A stretch of 64,000 nt of DNA from Staphylococcus saprophyticus subsp. saprophyticus ATCC 15305 = NCTC 7292. Lineage in GTDB: Bacteria; Bacillota; Bacilli; Staphylococcales; Staphylococcaceae. The notes beneath the pieces were generated by a model that was not told the DNA's origin, searched no databases, and worked only from the letters and a program-made list of their open reading frames with translations. Location of the stretch: the NCBI RefSeq assembly GCF_000010125.1, contig NC_007350.1:248001-312000 (forward strand), in the 5' to 3' direction. The position numbers and the translations under genes are program-made. Below, piece after piece: positions 18,539 to 26,921 of this stretch (position 1 is the first letter of the stretch; each line of letters begins with the position of its first letter).

Positions 18539-19387
18539 ATGGTTAATGTGAAAAAAGAACGTATGAAAGTCTATGTTTTGGATAACGGACGTATGAAGAT
18601 GGATAAGAATTTGATGATTGCTAATTCCAATCAAGCAACATTAGATGACCCTAAGGCCAATAACGAGATGCATGAATTCCCTATATATACTGTGTTTATA
18701 GATCACCCAGATGCTAAAATCCTTTTTGATACAGCTTGTAATCCGAACGCTATGGGAGATAGTGGGAGATGGATAAGTGCAACACAAAAAGCTTTTCCGT
18801 ACTTTGCTGATGAAGCTTGTCATTTACCTAATAGACTCGAGCAAATTAATGTAGATCCTAAAGAAGTCGATTTTGTTATTGCTTCACATTTACATTTGGA
18901 TCATGCAGGGTGTTTAGAATATTTTACGAATGCAACCATAATTGTCCATGATGATGAATTAAGTGGTGCAATGAAAACATATGCACGAAACCAACAAGAA
19001 GGGGCTTATATTTGGGCAGATATAGATGCTTGGGTGAAAAATAATCTGAAATGGAGAACGATTAAAAAAGAAGAAGATAATTTGAAACTAGTAGATGGTG
19101 TTCGAATTTTAAATTATGGTAGTGGTCATGCATGGGGCATCATTGGTCTAGAGATTGAGAGTGCTGAATTAGGAACGATTATATTAGCATCGGACGCAAT
19201 ATACACTAAGGAAAGTATAGAGGATACATTGAAGCCACCAGGTATTTTATATGATTCTATTGGATGGACGAAATCAGTGGAGAAAATTCAAAGATTAGCA
19301 AAAGAAAAAAATGCTCAAATTTGGTTTGGACATGATGGCGAACAATTCGAAGGCTTTAGAAAATCAACGGAAGGTTATTATGAATAA
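18539..19387 (+). CDS. Metallo-beta-lactamase-fold hydrolase, N-acyl-homoserine-lactonase-like
   Basis: 282-residue cytosolic dinuclear zinc hydrolase. The metal motif SHLHLDHAGC (H-x-H-x-D-H) is at ~residue 120, the third ligand His in YGSGHAWG at ~200, a bridging Asp in LASDAIY at ~220, and a C-terminal His in WFGHDGEQF. The spacing follows the AHL-lactonase (AiiA/AttM) branch rather than RNases or glyoxalase II. First gene of a six-gene operon with a dehydrogenase and a Lac-family PTS, so a sugar-derived lactone is a more plausible substrate than a quorum signal; that is inference. AGGGGTG precedes the ATG. Confidence 0.85.
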   Translation: MVNVKKERMKVYVLDNGRMKMDKNLMIANSNQATLDDPKANNEMHEFPIYTVFIDHPDAKILFDTACNPNAMGDSGRWISATQKAFPYFADEACHLPNRLEQINVDPKEVDFVIASHLHLDHAGCLEYFTNATIIVHDDELSGAMKTYARNQQEGAYIWADIDAWVKNNLKWRTIKKEEDNLKLVDGVRILNYGSGHAWGIIGLEIESAELGTIILASDAIYTKESIEDTLKPPGILYDSIGWTKSVEKIQRLAKEKNAQIWFGHDGEQFEGFRKSTEGYYE

Positions 19388-19442
19388 TTGCTATTTTATC
19401 AAAGTATCTTTAAATCACTACAGTGAATGAGGAGTGTATGTT

Positions 19443-20573
19443 ATGAAAACAAGAGCGGCAGTATTGCGTGAAATGGGTAAAGATGCACCATATACAGAAA
19501 GTCATCCTTTAACAATAGAAACTTTAGAACTTCAAGGGCCTCAATCAAATGAAGTACTTATAAAAATAGGCGCAGTGGGTTTGTGTCACTCTGATTTATC
19601 TGTAATTAATGGCAGTAGACCACGTCCAATGCCAATGGTATTAGGGCATGAAGCAGCTGGAGAAATTATCGAAGTAGGTGAAAACGTTGCGGAATTTGAA
19701 GTGGGTGATCATATCGTATGTACATTTATACCAAGTTGTGGACATTGTATTCCGTGTCGTGAAGGCAGACCTGCCTTATGTGAAAATGGTGCAGCGGCAA
19801 ATGAAAAAGGAGAAATGTTAGAAGGTGGCTTTCGTTATGAATCTGACCGTGATGAGGTAATGCATCATCATTTAGGTGTATCAGGTTTTGCAGATTATGC
19901 AGTGGTATCTACAAATTCAATTGTCAAAGTAGATAAAAAGATTCCATTTGAAAAGGTGGCGATTTTTGGTTGTGCAGTCATTACGGGCATAGGTGCAGTC
20001 ATTAATACAGCTCGCATTAATGCAGGGAGTACTGTGGCGGTTGTTGGGCTTGGTGGCATTGGTCTTAACGCAATTCTTGGTGCACGCCTGGCAGGTGCAA
20101 GTGAAATTATTGCACTAGATATTAATGAAGAAAAATTTGCATTGGCTAAATCACTTGGAGCAACAGCAGTATTTAATTCAGGTGAAGCACATACAATAGA
20201 AGATATTAAACAATATACGCAAGGTGGTGTGGATTATGCTTTTGAAACGGCGGGCGTAGTACCTGCCATGGATGTCGCATATCAAATCACACGTCGAGGT
20301 GGAATGACAACGACAACAGGTTTACCAGATCCCAAACACCAATTTTCATTTCCTCAAGTAACGCTCGCTGCTGAAGAGCGTACGATAAAAGGGTCATATG
20401 TGGGAAGTTGTGTTCCTGACCGTGATATACCACGTTTCATCAACTTATATCATCAAGGTCGTTTACCAGTAAATGAACTTTTAACAGATACATTACCATT
20501 AGAACATATTAATGAAGGGTTTGACCGCTTGGCACGAGGTGAAGCGGCACGTTTAGTAGTGAAAATGGATTAG
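19443..20573 (+). CDS. Zinc-dependent alcohol dehydrogenase (MDR superfamily)
   Basis: 376 residues. Catalytic zinc ligands are in GLCHSDLS (Cys) and LGHEAAGEI (His-Glu); the structural zinc loop is PSCGHCIPCREGRPALC with four Cys. The Rossmann loop VGLGGIGLNAI is followed by acidic ALDINEEKF, indicating NAD(H). GGAG at 19431-19434 places the start at the ATG 19443 and not the upstream GTG. The loop EMLEGGFRYESDRDEVMHHH after the structural zinc is typical of class III-like bacterial ADHs. Between the lactonase-like gene and the PTS EIIC, it probably oxidises a hydroxyl of the imported phosphorylated substrate or its product. Confidence 0.88.
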   Translation: MKTRAAVLREMGKDAPYTESHPLTIETLELQGPQSNEVLIKIGAVGLCHSDLSVINGSRPRPMPMVLGHEAAGEIIEVGENVAEFEVGDHIVCTFIPSCGHCIPCREGRPALCENGAAANEKGEMLEGGFRYESDRDEVMHHHLGVSGFADYAVVSTNSIVKVDKKIPFEKVAIFGCAVITGIGAVINTARINAGSTVAVVGLGGIGLNAILGARLAGASEIIALDINEEKFALAKSLGATAVFNSGEAHTIEDIKQYTQGGVDYAFETAGVVPAMDVAYQITRRGGMTTTTGLPDPKHQFSFPQVTLAAEERTIKGSYVGSCVPDRDIPRFINLYHQGRLPVNELLTDTLPLEHINEGFDRLARGEAARLVVKMD

Positions 20574-20583
20574 GTGTGTTCAT

Positions 20584-21900
20584 ATGAGTCGTTTTAATGA
20601 CACATTAGAAAAGTATTTGTTACCAGTCGCGTCTAAATTGGGATCGAATAAAATTTTAATTTCATTAAGAGATGGTATTATCGTTGCGATGCCATTGATT
20701 ATCATTGGATCACTATTTCTTGTCATTAGTGGCATCGCCATACCGGGATGGATTGAATGGTTGGAAGCACAAGGCATACAACCCTATTTAATGAAAGCAG
20801 TAAATGGCACATTTGGATTGATGGGATTAGTTGCAAGTTTTGGTGTGGCACATAGTATTGCTCGACAGTATGATACGGATGGTGTTTCAGCAGGAATTAT
20901 TTCCATGGCTGCATTTTTAGTTGTAACACCTAATGTTATGACCGGTGGCAAAACATCAGAAGAAGCTATACCTCAAATGTATATGGGAAGTCAGGGACTT
21001 TTTGTAGCATTAATTATAGGGATCTTTTCCGGATTGATATTTCAATGGTTTATTAATAGAAATATAAGGATTAAAATGCCCGATCAAGTTCCACCTGCAG
21101 TAGCGAAAAGCTTTAGCGCATTAATACCTGGAGCTGTCATTATTTTATTGTGGCTTATAATCTATATAGCATTAGATAACCTTCCTTTTGGAAACATACA
21201 TGACCTTATTGTTAATACATTAGGTGTGCCATTAAGTTTAATGGGAAGTACTTTAATAGGTACGATTATATTAGTAGGACTAAATAGTGCCTTTTGGTTT
21301 GTAGGTATTCATGGTGCAAATGTAGTAAATGCGGTTATGCAGCCAATATGGCTTAAGAATATAGATGAAAACCGTATTGTATATCAAGCTAATCCTCATG
21401 GCGATTTGCCACATATCATCACGCAACCTTTTATAGATAATTTTGTATTTATGGGGGGCGGTGGCTCAACCATTGGCTTAGTGATTGTTATTGCCATTTT
21501 AGCCTTTAAAAAGCGTTCGAGTAAAATTACGAAAACAATGGCACCACTGACATTGATGCCTGGTATTTTTAATATTAATGAACCGACCTTGTTTGGTTTG
21601 CCAGTCGTTCTCAATGTTAGGCTGATTGTACCCTTTATATTGGCGCCGATGATCAATGCGACGATTACTTATTTTGCCATGGCAAGCGGGCTTGTTCATT
21701 TAACTAATGGTACTGCGATGCCTTGGACAATCCCACCTATTATTAGTGGGTTTTTAGCTACGGGTCATGTTAGTGGTTCATTGGTACAAATGGTTTGTAT
21801 CATTGTTGATATCTTATTGTATTATCCATTTTACAGAACGATGGAAAAATATAATTTGCAACTAGAGCAAAAAGAAGCAGATGAAACAAAAGAAATCTAA
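20584..21900 (+). CDS. PTS EIIC permease, lactose/cellobiose family
   Basis: 438 residues with about ten membrane segments. LEKYLLPVASKLGSNKILISLRDGI at the N-terminus, MPLIIIGSLFLV, and the late GVPLSLM / GIHGANVV and NGTAMPWTIPPIISGFLATG segments are signatures of cellobiose/diacetylchitobiose-type EIIC. It starts 10 bases after the dehydrogenase gene, a spacing expected within one operon. The matching EIIB and EIIA are separate genes two and three positions downstream. Substrate is unknown; no 6-phospho-glycosidase is linked. Confidence 0.9.
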   Translation: MSRFNDTLEKYLLPVASKLGSNKILISLRDGIIVAMPLIIIGSLFLVISGIAIPGWIEWLEAQGIQPYLMKAVNGTFGLMGLVASFGVAHSIARQYDTDGVSAGIISMAAFLVVTPNVMTGGKTSEEAIPQMYMGSQGLFVALIIGIFSGLIFQWFINRNIRIKMPDQVPPAVAKSFSALIPGAVIILLWLIIYIALDNLPFGNIHDLIVNTLGVPLSLMGSTLIGTIILVGLNSAFWFVGIHGANVVNAVMQPIWLKNIDENRIVYQANPHGDLPHIITQPFIDNFVFMGGGGSTIGLVIVIAILAFKKRSSKITKTMAPLTLMPGIFNINEPTLFGLPVVLNVRLIVPFILAPMINATITYFAMASGLVHLTNGTAMPWTIPPIISGFLATGHVSGSLVQMVCIIVDILLYYPFYRTMEKYNLQLEQKEADETKEI

Positions 21901-21918
21901 ACAAAGGGGATTTGTCTC

Positions 21919-22815
21919 ATGGTAAAAAGATTATTAAGTGCGAATGCATCTGAAATCGTTGAAATGACAGCCACAGAATTAAAACAAAGTATTAAAGCAA
22001 GTGATGGTCGTGTTGTATTATCTGAAAATGTGGTCACACGTACTCCAGTCATTCCAGATATTACAAATGCTGAACTTGCTCGTGCATTTGGCGCAGATTT
22101 AATTTTATTAAATGGTTTAGATGCCTTTGATCCTAAAGTTGTTAATGTAGATGAAGATAAACAGGTTATCAATGAATTGAGACGTCTTGTTTGTAGACCG
22201 ATTGGTGTCAATTTAGAACCTGTAGATAAAACCGCAACGATGTCAGAAGAAAAACTAAATATTGTAGAAGGTCGACAAGCAAGTTCGAAAACGGTAAAGG
22301 CATTAGAAAAATTAGGTATTAATTTTATATGTATGACAGGGAATCCTGGGACAGGTGTAACGAATGATAAAATTGTCAACGCTATTTCAGAGACACGAAA
22401 GCATTTTACAGGACTTATTATAGCGGGGAAAATGCATAGCGCTGGTGTAGATGAACCTGTAATAACGGAAACGTATGTAGATCAATTTATAGACGCTGGG
22501 GCAGATATTATTCTTGTACCATCAATTGGCACGGTACCAGGATTTGATGAGGAACAATTGAAAAATATTGTTAAAGCAGTACACCGTCGTGAAGGTTTAG
22601 TTATGTCTGCTATAGGAACAAGCCAAGAAAGTTCTGATCCAAGTACCATTAGGGATTTTGCGATACGTAATAAAATCTGTGGTGTTGATATTCAACACAT
22701 TGGTGATGCTGGTTATTGCGGTCTTGCACCAGTCAATAATATTTTTGAATTAAGTAAGGCAATCAGAGGTGAAAGGCATACAGTATCCATGATAGCTAGA
22801 TCGATTCAACGTTAA
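21919..22815 (+). CDS. TIM-barrel-like protein of PTS operons (often labelled PEP phosphonomutase-like)
   Basis: 298 residues, soluble. Repeating beta-alpha units are visible: VVLSENVVTRTPVIPDITNAE, LILLNGLDAFDP, PIGVNLEPVD, FICMTGNPGTGVTND, GLIIAGKMHSAG, DIILVPSIGTVPGF, LVMSAIGTSQESSD and CGVDIQHIGDAGY. The pattern suggests a (beta/alpha)8 barrel with phosphate-loop-like glycines near the C-terminus. Such proteins turn up in cellobiose-type PTS loci and are usually annotated as PEP-phosphonomutase-like or DUF proteins without assigned function. Inserted between EIIC and EIIB genes, it is likely a catabolic enzyme (aldolase/isomerase type) for the imported phospho-compound. Confidence 0.7.
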   Translation: MVKRLLSANASEIVEMTATELKQSIKASDGRVVLSENVVTRTPVIPDITNAELARAFGADLILLNGLDAFDPKVVNVDEDKQVINELRRLVCRPIGVNLEPVDKTATMSEEKLNIVEGRQASSKTVKALEKLGINFICMTGNPGTGVTNDKIVNAISETRKHFTGLIIAGKMHSAGVDEPVITETYVDQFIDAGADIILVPSIGTVPGFDEEQLKNIVKAVHRREGLVMSAIGTSQESSDPSTIRDFAIRNKICGVDIQHIGDAGYCGLAPVNNIFELSKAIRGERHTVSMIARSIQR

Positions 22816-22851
22816 ATGATGAAACTACGCTTTTAATCAGGAGGAATTTTT

Positions 22852-23172
22852 ATGGCAGAAAAAACAATCATGTTGGTATGTGCAGCGGGAATGAGTACAA
22901 GTATGTTGGTACAAAAAATGCAAAAAGAAGCTGAAAAGCAAAAGCTTGATAGAGATATTTTTGCCGTTTCCACTTCAGAAGCAGATCAAAAAATTGAAAG
23001 TGACAATATAGATGTATTGCTACTAGGACCACAAGTTCGCTTTAAAAAAGACGAATATACTAAAAAATGCTCTGAGAAAGACATACCTGTAGCGGTCATT
23101 GAAATGAGAGATTATGGAACGATGAATGGAGAAAATGTATTAAATACAGCTGAACAATTGATGACAAAATAG
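22852..23172 (+). CDS. PTS EIIB, lactose/cellobiose family
   Basis: 106 residues. The phospho-cysteine loop MLVCAAGMSTSMLVQKM near the N-terminus is diagnostic, and LLLGPQVRFKKDEY is the second conserved segment. It receives phosphate from the neighbouring EIIA and passes it to the sugar on EIIC. AGGAGG lies 8 bases before the ATG. Confidence 0.95.
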   Translation: MAEKTIMLVCAAGMSTSMLVQKMQKEAEKQKLDRDIFAVSTSEADQKIESDNIDVLLLGPQVRFKKDEYTKKCSEKDIPVAVIEMRDYGTMNGENVLNTAEQLMTK

Positions 23173-23182
23173 AGGTGGTTCA

Positions 23183-23509
23183 ATGTCAGAAGCGGAAAAT
23201 AGTTTAGAGTTTGCCATGTCACTTATTGCATACAGTGGTGACGCCAAAAGTCATGCAATGGAAGCCATCTATGCGGCAAAGAAAAATGCTTTTGAAGAAG
23301 CTGAAAAGAAATTAAAACTTGCAGAAGTTTCATTATTAGAGGCACATCATATTCAAACAAATATGTTAACCAAAGAAGCGCAAGGTGATGAGATAAAAAT
23401 GTCGCTGTTAACCATTCACAGTCAGGACCATTTAATGACAGCGATTACGTTCAAAGATATGGCAGCAGAAATGATCGATTTATATAAAAAGATGGATTCG
23501 AAAGCATAA
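23183..23509 (+). CDS. PTS EIIA, lactose/cellobiose family
   Basis: 108 residues, all alpha. SLIAYSGDAKSHAMEAIYAAKKNAFEEAEKKL and the later LLTIHSQDHLMTAITFKDMA carry the family pattern; His in the HSQDHLM segment is the phosphoryl acceptor. It forms a trimeric three-helix bundle in the family. It lies 10 bases after EIIB and ends the operon before a terminator. Confidence 0.95.
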   Translation: MSEAENSLEFAMSLIAYSGDAKSHAMEAIYAAKKNAFEEAEKKLKLAEVSLLEAHHIQTNMLTKEAQGDEIKMSLLTIHSQDHLMTAITFKDMAAEMIDLYKKMDSKA

Positions 23510-23527
23510 ATATATTAAGTATCATTG

Positions 23528-23569
23528 AAAAAGTACATTTTCAAAAGATTTGAAGATGTACTTTTTTGT
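23528..23569 (+). terminator. Terminator of the PTS-lactonase operon
   Basis: AAAAGTACATTTTC / GAAGATGTACTTTT stem with TTTTTT. Confidence 0.88.
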
Positions 23570-23626
23570 TCATTATTGTAAAAAAAGGAGTAAACAAGGG
23601 AATCAACTTAATTGTATTATATGTTA

Positions 23627-23701
23627 ATTAATTGGAATTAAAAAATAAATGTATATTTGGATAAAAAAGTTATTGACTTAATGAAGGGTTAGGCATAGAA
23701 T
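23627..23701 (+). promoter_or_regulatory. Promoter of tcyABC with possible CymR site
   Basis: -35 TTGACT (23673-23678), exactly 17 bases, -10 TAGAAT (23696-23701). Upstream, ATTGGAATTA (~23630-23640) resembles the GGAATTW half of the CymR box that controls cysteine/cystine genes in Bacillus and Staphylococcus. The promoter is clear; the CymR site is tentative. Confidence 0.65.
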
Positions 23702-23742
23702 ATTTTTATTCCGATAAGAATAATAAGAATAGAGGGCGCGAA

Positions 23743-24537
23743 ATGAAAAAAATATTATTAGGTATACTGACGTTACTTTTAGTTGTGGGACTCGCAGCTT
23801 GTGGTACTTCTGACAAAAAAGACAACGATAACAAAAATAAAACTGCAAGTGAAAATAAAACATTTGTTGTAGGTACGGAAGGGACCTATGCACCTTTCTC
23901 ATATCATGATAAACAAGATAAACTAACAGGTTATGATATTGATGTAATGAAAGCAGTAGCTAAAGAAATGGGTTACAAAGTTAAATTTAAAGAAACACAA
24001 TGGGATTCTATGTTTGCTGGATTAGACTCTGGTAGATTTAATGTGATAGCGAACCAAGTAGGTATTAATGATGAACGTAAAGAAAAATATAAATTCTCAG
24101 AACCATATACGTATTCAGAAGCAGTATTAGTCGTTAACAAAAACAACAAAGATATAAAATCATTTGACGATGTTAAAGGTAAGAAATTGGCTCAAACGTT
24201 TACTTCAAATTATGGTAAATTGGCTAAATCTAAAGGTGCAGAATTAACGAAAGTAGATGGCTTCAATCAGGCTATGGATTTATTACAATCTAATAGAGTT
24301 GAAGGTACATTTAATGACAATATTTCATACTTAGATTATAAAAAACAAAAACCTAATGCAGATGTGAAAATTATTGAAGGTAATGCTGAGAAGAGTCAAT
24401 CTGCTTTAACATTTAGTAAAAAAGAAGACGATGCAACAATTGAAAAAGTAAATAAAGCAATGAAAAAATTAAAAGATAATGGTGAATTAGCAAAAATAAG
24501 CAAAAAATGGTTCGGCGAAGATGTTTCTAAATCTTAA
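23743..24537 (+). CDS. tcyA: Cystine ABC transporter, substrate-binding lipoprotein
   Basis: 264 residues. Signal peptide MKKILLGILTLLLVVGLAACG ends in the lipobox LAAC, so the mature protein is anchored by a lipidated Cys outside the membrane. It is a type-II periplasmic-binding fold: FVVGTEGTYAPFSYHDKQDKLTGYDIDVMKAVAKEMG is the classic polar amino-acid binding start, with a charged loop TQWDSMFAGLDSGRFN. The following permease and ATPase genes overlap or abut. Cystine specificity follows from similarity to staphylococcal TcyA and from the sulfur-gene neighbourhood. Confidence 0.88.
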   Translation: MKKILLGILTLLLVVGLAACGTSDKKDNDNKNKTASENKTFVVGTEGTYAPFSYHDKQDKLTGYDIDVMKAVAKEMGYKVKFKETQWDSMFAGLDSGRFNVIANQVGINDERKEKYKFSEPYTYSEAVLVVNKNNKDIKSFDDVKGKKLAQTFTSNYGKLAKSKGAELTKVDGFNQAMDLLQSNRVEGTFNDNISYLDYKKQKPNADVKIIEGNAEKSQSALTFSKKEDDATIEKVNKAMKKLKDNGELAKISKKWFGEDVSKS

Positions 24538-25240
24538 TACTGAACAGCAACATGCACTAGACGCAGCTGGTCAAGCATTTGCACCGATGCTTGAAGGATT
24601 AGTGAAATTTTCTATACCTATTACATTAGTAACCTTTTTGTTAGGTTTAGTGATTGCGTTACTCACTGCGTTAATGCGCATTTCAACAAGCCGTATTTTA
24701 AGAGGGATTGCTCGTTTTTATATTTCAATCATCCGAGGTACACCGATGATTGTACAATTATTCATTATCTTTTACGGGATCCCTGAACTCGGCAGATTAT
24801 TGACAAATAACTCTGAAAATCAATGGACGTTAGCACCAGTTATCGCAGCAATTATTGGCTTATCATTAAATGTAGGGGCATATGCTTCTGAAATTATTCG
24901 TGGAGGTATTATGTCTATACCTAAGGGTCAAACAGAAGCGGCCTATTCAATCGGTATGAATTATCGACAAACGATTCAACGTATTATCTTGCCACAAGCG
25001 ATTAGAGTATCCGTACCAGCATTAGGTAATACATTTTTAAGTTTAATTAAAGATACATCACTTTTAGGATTTATATTAGTAGCTGAAATGTTTAGAAAAG
25101 CACAAGAAGTCGCTTCAACGACATACGAGTATTTAACTATTTATCTACTTGTAGCACTTATGTACTGGGTGGTTTGCTTTATCATTTCAATTGCACAAAA
25201 CTTCTATGAATCTTATCTTGAAAGAGGGTATCGCTCATGA
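24521..25240 (+). CDS. tcyB: Cystine ABC transporter permease
   Basis: 239-residue polar amino-acid-type permease with about five membrane segments. [21 protein letters not shown] and the EAA loop [21 protein letters not shown] followed by [14 protein letters not shown] [18 protein letters not shown] bind the ATPase. The start lies inside the end of tcyA (17-base overlap), which implies translational coupling. Confidence 0.9.
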   Translation: MFLNLNTEQQHALDAAGQAFAPMLEGLVKFSIPITLVTFLLGLVIALLTALMRISTSRILRGIARFYISIIRGTPMIVQLFIIFYGIPELGRLLTNNSENQWTLAPVIAAIIGLSLNVGAYASEIIRGGIMSIPKGQTEAAYSIGMNYRQTIQRIILPQAIRVSVPALGNTFLSLIKDTSLLGFILVAEMFRKAQEVASTTYEYLTIYLLVALMYWVVCFIISIAQNFYESYLERGYRS

Positions 25241-25968
25241 TTGAATTAAAAAATATAAAAAAATCATTTGATGATAAAGAAGTTATCAAAGGGATTGATT
25301 TAAACGTTAATCAAGGAGAAGTTGTGACATTTATTGGACGATCAGGTTCAGGTAAGACGACTTTGTTGCGAATGATTAATGCTTTAGAGTTGCCTACAGA
25401 AGGTGCTGTGTATGTTAATGGAGAGACTTATAGCAATGCAGACAAGAAATCACAGATAAAAGTCCGTAAACAGTCGGGCATGGTATTTCAAAGTTATAAT
25501 TTATTCCCACATAAAACGGCATTAGAAAATGTAATGGAAGGTCTCATTACTGTTAAAAAAACGAAAAAAGATGAAGCAAAGCAACAAGCATTAGCTTTAT
25601 TGGAAAAAGTAGATTTAACTGCTGTAAAAGATCAAAGACCGAATGCTTTATCTGGAGGGCAACAGCAACGTGTAGCAATTGCTAGAGCTTTAGCCATGAA
25701 TCCAAAAGTAATGCTGTTTGATGAACCTACGTCTGCGTTAGATCCAGAACTCGTTAATGATGTGCTTCGTGTCATCAAGGACCTAGCTAATGAAGGTATG
25801 ACAATGATTATCGTGACGCATGAAATGCGATTTGCTAAAGAAGTATCTAACAAGATTGTATTTATACATGATGGTGTAATTGGAGAATCTGGGCCTCCAG
25901 AGCAAATCTTTAATCATCCACAAAGCGCTGAACTACAAAGATTTTTAAATATGATTCGTGAAGTTTAA
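25237..25968 (+). CDS. tcyC: Cystine ABC transporter ATP-binding protein
   Basis: 243 residues. Walker [11 protein letters not shown]-loop [11 protein letters not shown], signature LSGGQQQR, Walker [13 protein letters not shown] and the switch VTHEM are all intact. It overlaps the tcyB stop by four bases. It powers cystine import. Confidence 0.93.
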   Translation: MIELKNIKKSFDDKEVIKGIDLNVNQGEVVTFIGRSGSGKTTLLRMINALELPTEGAVYVNGETYSNADKKSQIKVRKQSGMVFQSYNLFPHKTALENVMEGLITVKKTKKDEAKQQALALLEKVDLTAVKDQRPNALSGGQQQRVAIARALAMNPKVMLFDEPTSALDPELVNDVLRVIKDLANEGMTMIIVTHEMRFAKEVSNKIVFIHDGVIGESGPPEQIFNHPQSAELQRFLNMIREV

Positions 25969-26116
25969 CGTTGAAAGAAAGTTTAGTGAAAGTATTATGA
26001 TAAAACGATTGCCTTGTTATATATACTGACAAGGATGATTAGGCAGTCTGAAGAATAGCATTTTTAAAAGTGATAGCGATGTATTTTCAATAGAATATAT
26101 GATTGCCTAAATAAGG

Positions 26117-26156
26117 TGAGTCCGAGACATTTAGTTATGTCCGGGCTTTTTTTTAT
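26117..26156 (+). terminator. Terminator downstream of tcyC
   Basis: GAGTCCGAGACAT / ATGTCCGGGCTT stem with eight T. The preceding 26000-26115 holds a small CCTTGT/ACAAGG inverted repeat but no recognised riboswitch. Confidence 0.85.
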
Positions 26157-26271
26157 AAAACGATATCATATATGTACTTTGAACTTTATAATTTAAAAAT
26201 ATAATGATTTTTTTATTTGATGTGCAACTTTTCGCATTTAAAGACGAAAGAGATTACACATCTATCATCTT

Positions 26272-26286
26272 TAGAAAGCGTTTACA
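26272..26286. promoter_or_regulatory. cre-like site upstream of the chimeric regulator
   Basis: TAGAAAGCGTTTACA fits WTGNAANCGNWNNCW except for the second position (A for T of TG). It lies 25 bases before the gene start, suggesting that the regulator belonged to a sugar operon. Confidence 0.5.
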
Positions 26287-26311
26287 ATAAAGAGGCGAGG
26301 AGGTTGCTAAT

Positions 26312-26827
26312 ATGTTAAGTAAGCGACAGTATCATATTTTAATGTTCATACTTGAATGTGAAACTTTTGTGCAAATTCATCATTTAGCAACGCACTTTAA
26401 TGTTACAGAAAGAACGATACAGTACGATCTTGAATACATTGAAGATATGGCAAGTAACCTAGGTTTAATTATTCAAAGGACTAAGCAAGAGGGGGTCAAA
26501 ATAACCACAACACCAGAACAGTTAAAGCGCTTTGCACATAAATCGACAACGCATACAATACATTATGCAAAAGAAGAGCGCTTGTTATATATAACGTTAA
26601 AATTACTTGAAGCCAATACGCCGACATCATCACAAGTGCTTGCGACCACCGTATCTGTTTCAAGACGAACGATTGTGGAAGATTTGAAAAGCGTTCAAAA
26701 TTGGTTAGAGCAGCATGACTATCTTGCTATAGCAGAATGTGCTTTCGTAGATTTAGCGCATTTAAATAAGGTATTTAAATATCGATATGGCGTAACAGCT
26801 TATCAATATATGTCAAAACTAAAATAA
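26312..26827 (+). CDS. Chimeric regulator: BglG-type DNA-binding half joined to an AraC-type tail
   Basis: 171 residues. Residues 1-60 are an HTH_11 winged helix (FVQIHHLATHFNVTERTIQYDLEYIE), and 85-135 a second, Mga/PRD-activator-type HTH (TPTSSQVLATTVSVSRRTIVEDLKSVQNWLEQ), the order seen in BglG/MtlR/LicR sugar-operon activators. After about residue 137 the PRD and EII-like domains expected there are missing; instead AECAFVDLAHLNKVFKYRYGVTAYQY closely matches the last helix-turn-helix of AraC-family proteins. The simplest reading is an old deletion that joined the 5' part of a BglG-type gene to the 3' end of an AraC-type gene. It may be non-functional. GAGGAGG precedes the ATG. Confidence 0.7.
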   Translation: MLSKRQYHILMFILECETFVQIHHLATHFNVTERTIQYDLEYIEDMASNLGLIIQRTKQEGVKITTTPEQLKRFAHKSTTHTIHYAKEERLLYITLKLLEANTPTSSQVLATTVSVSRRTIVEDLKSVQNWLEQHDYLAIAECAFVDLAHLNKVFKYRYGVTAYQYMSKLK

Positions 26828-26852
26828 TATTGCATTTATCGACTTAACTTTA

Positions 26853-26896
26853 AACAGCGCATGTCATCTCATAATAAAGATGACATGCGCTGTTGT
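26853..26896. terminator. Bidirectional terminator
   Basis: AACAGCGCATGTCATCT / AGATGACATGCGCTGTT perfect stem with an 8-nt loop between convergent genes. Confidence 0.9.
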
Positions 26897-26921
26897 ATTT
26901 CAGATTTGTGATCTGTTTATA

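Noticed and set aside
26000..26060. Small inverted repeat CCTTGT...ACAAGG as a riboswitch or small RNA
   Set aside because: Too short, no recognised consensus or promoter; only a weak hairpin.
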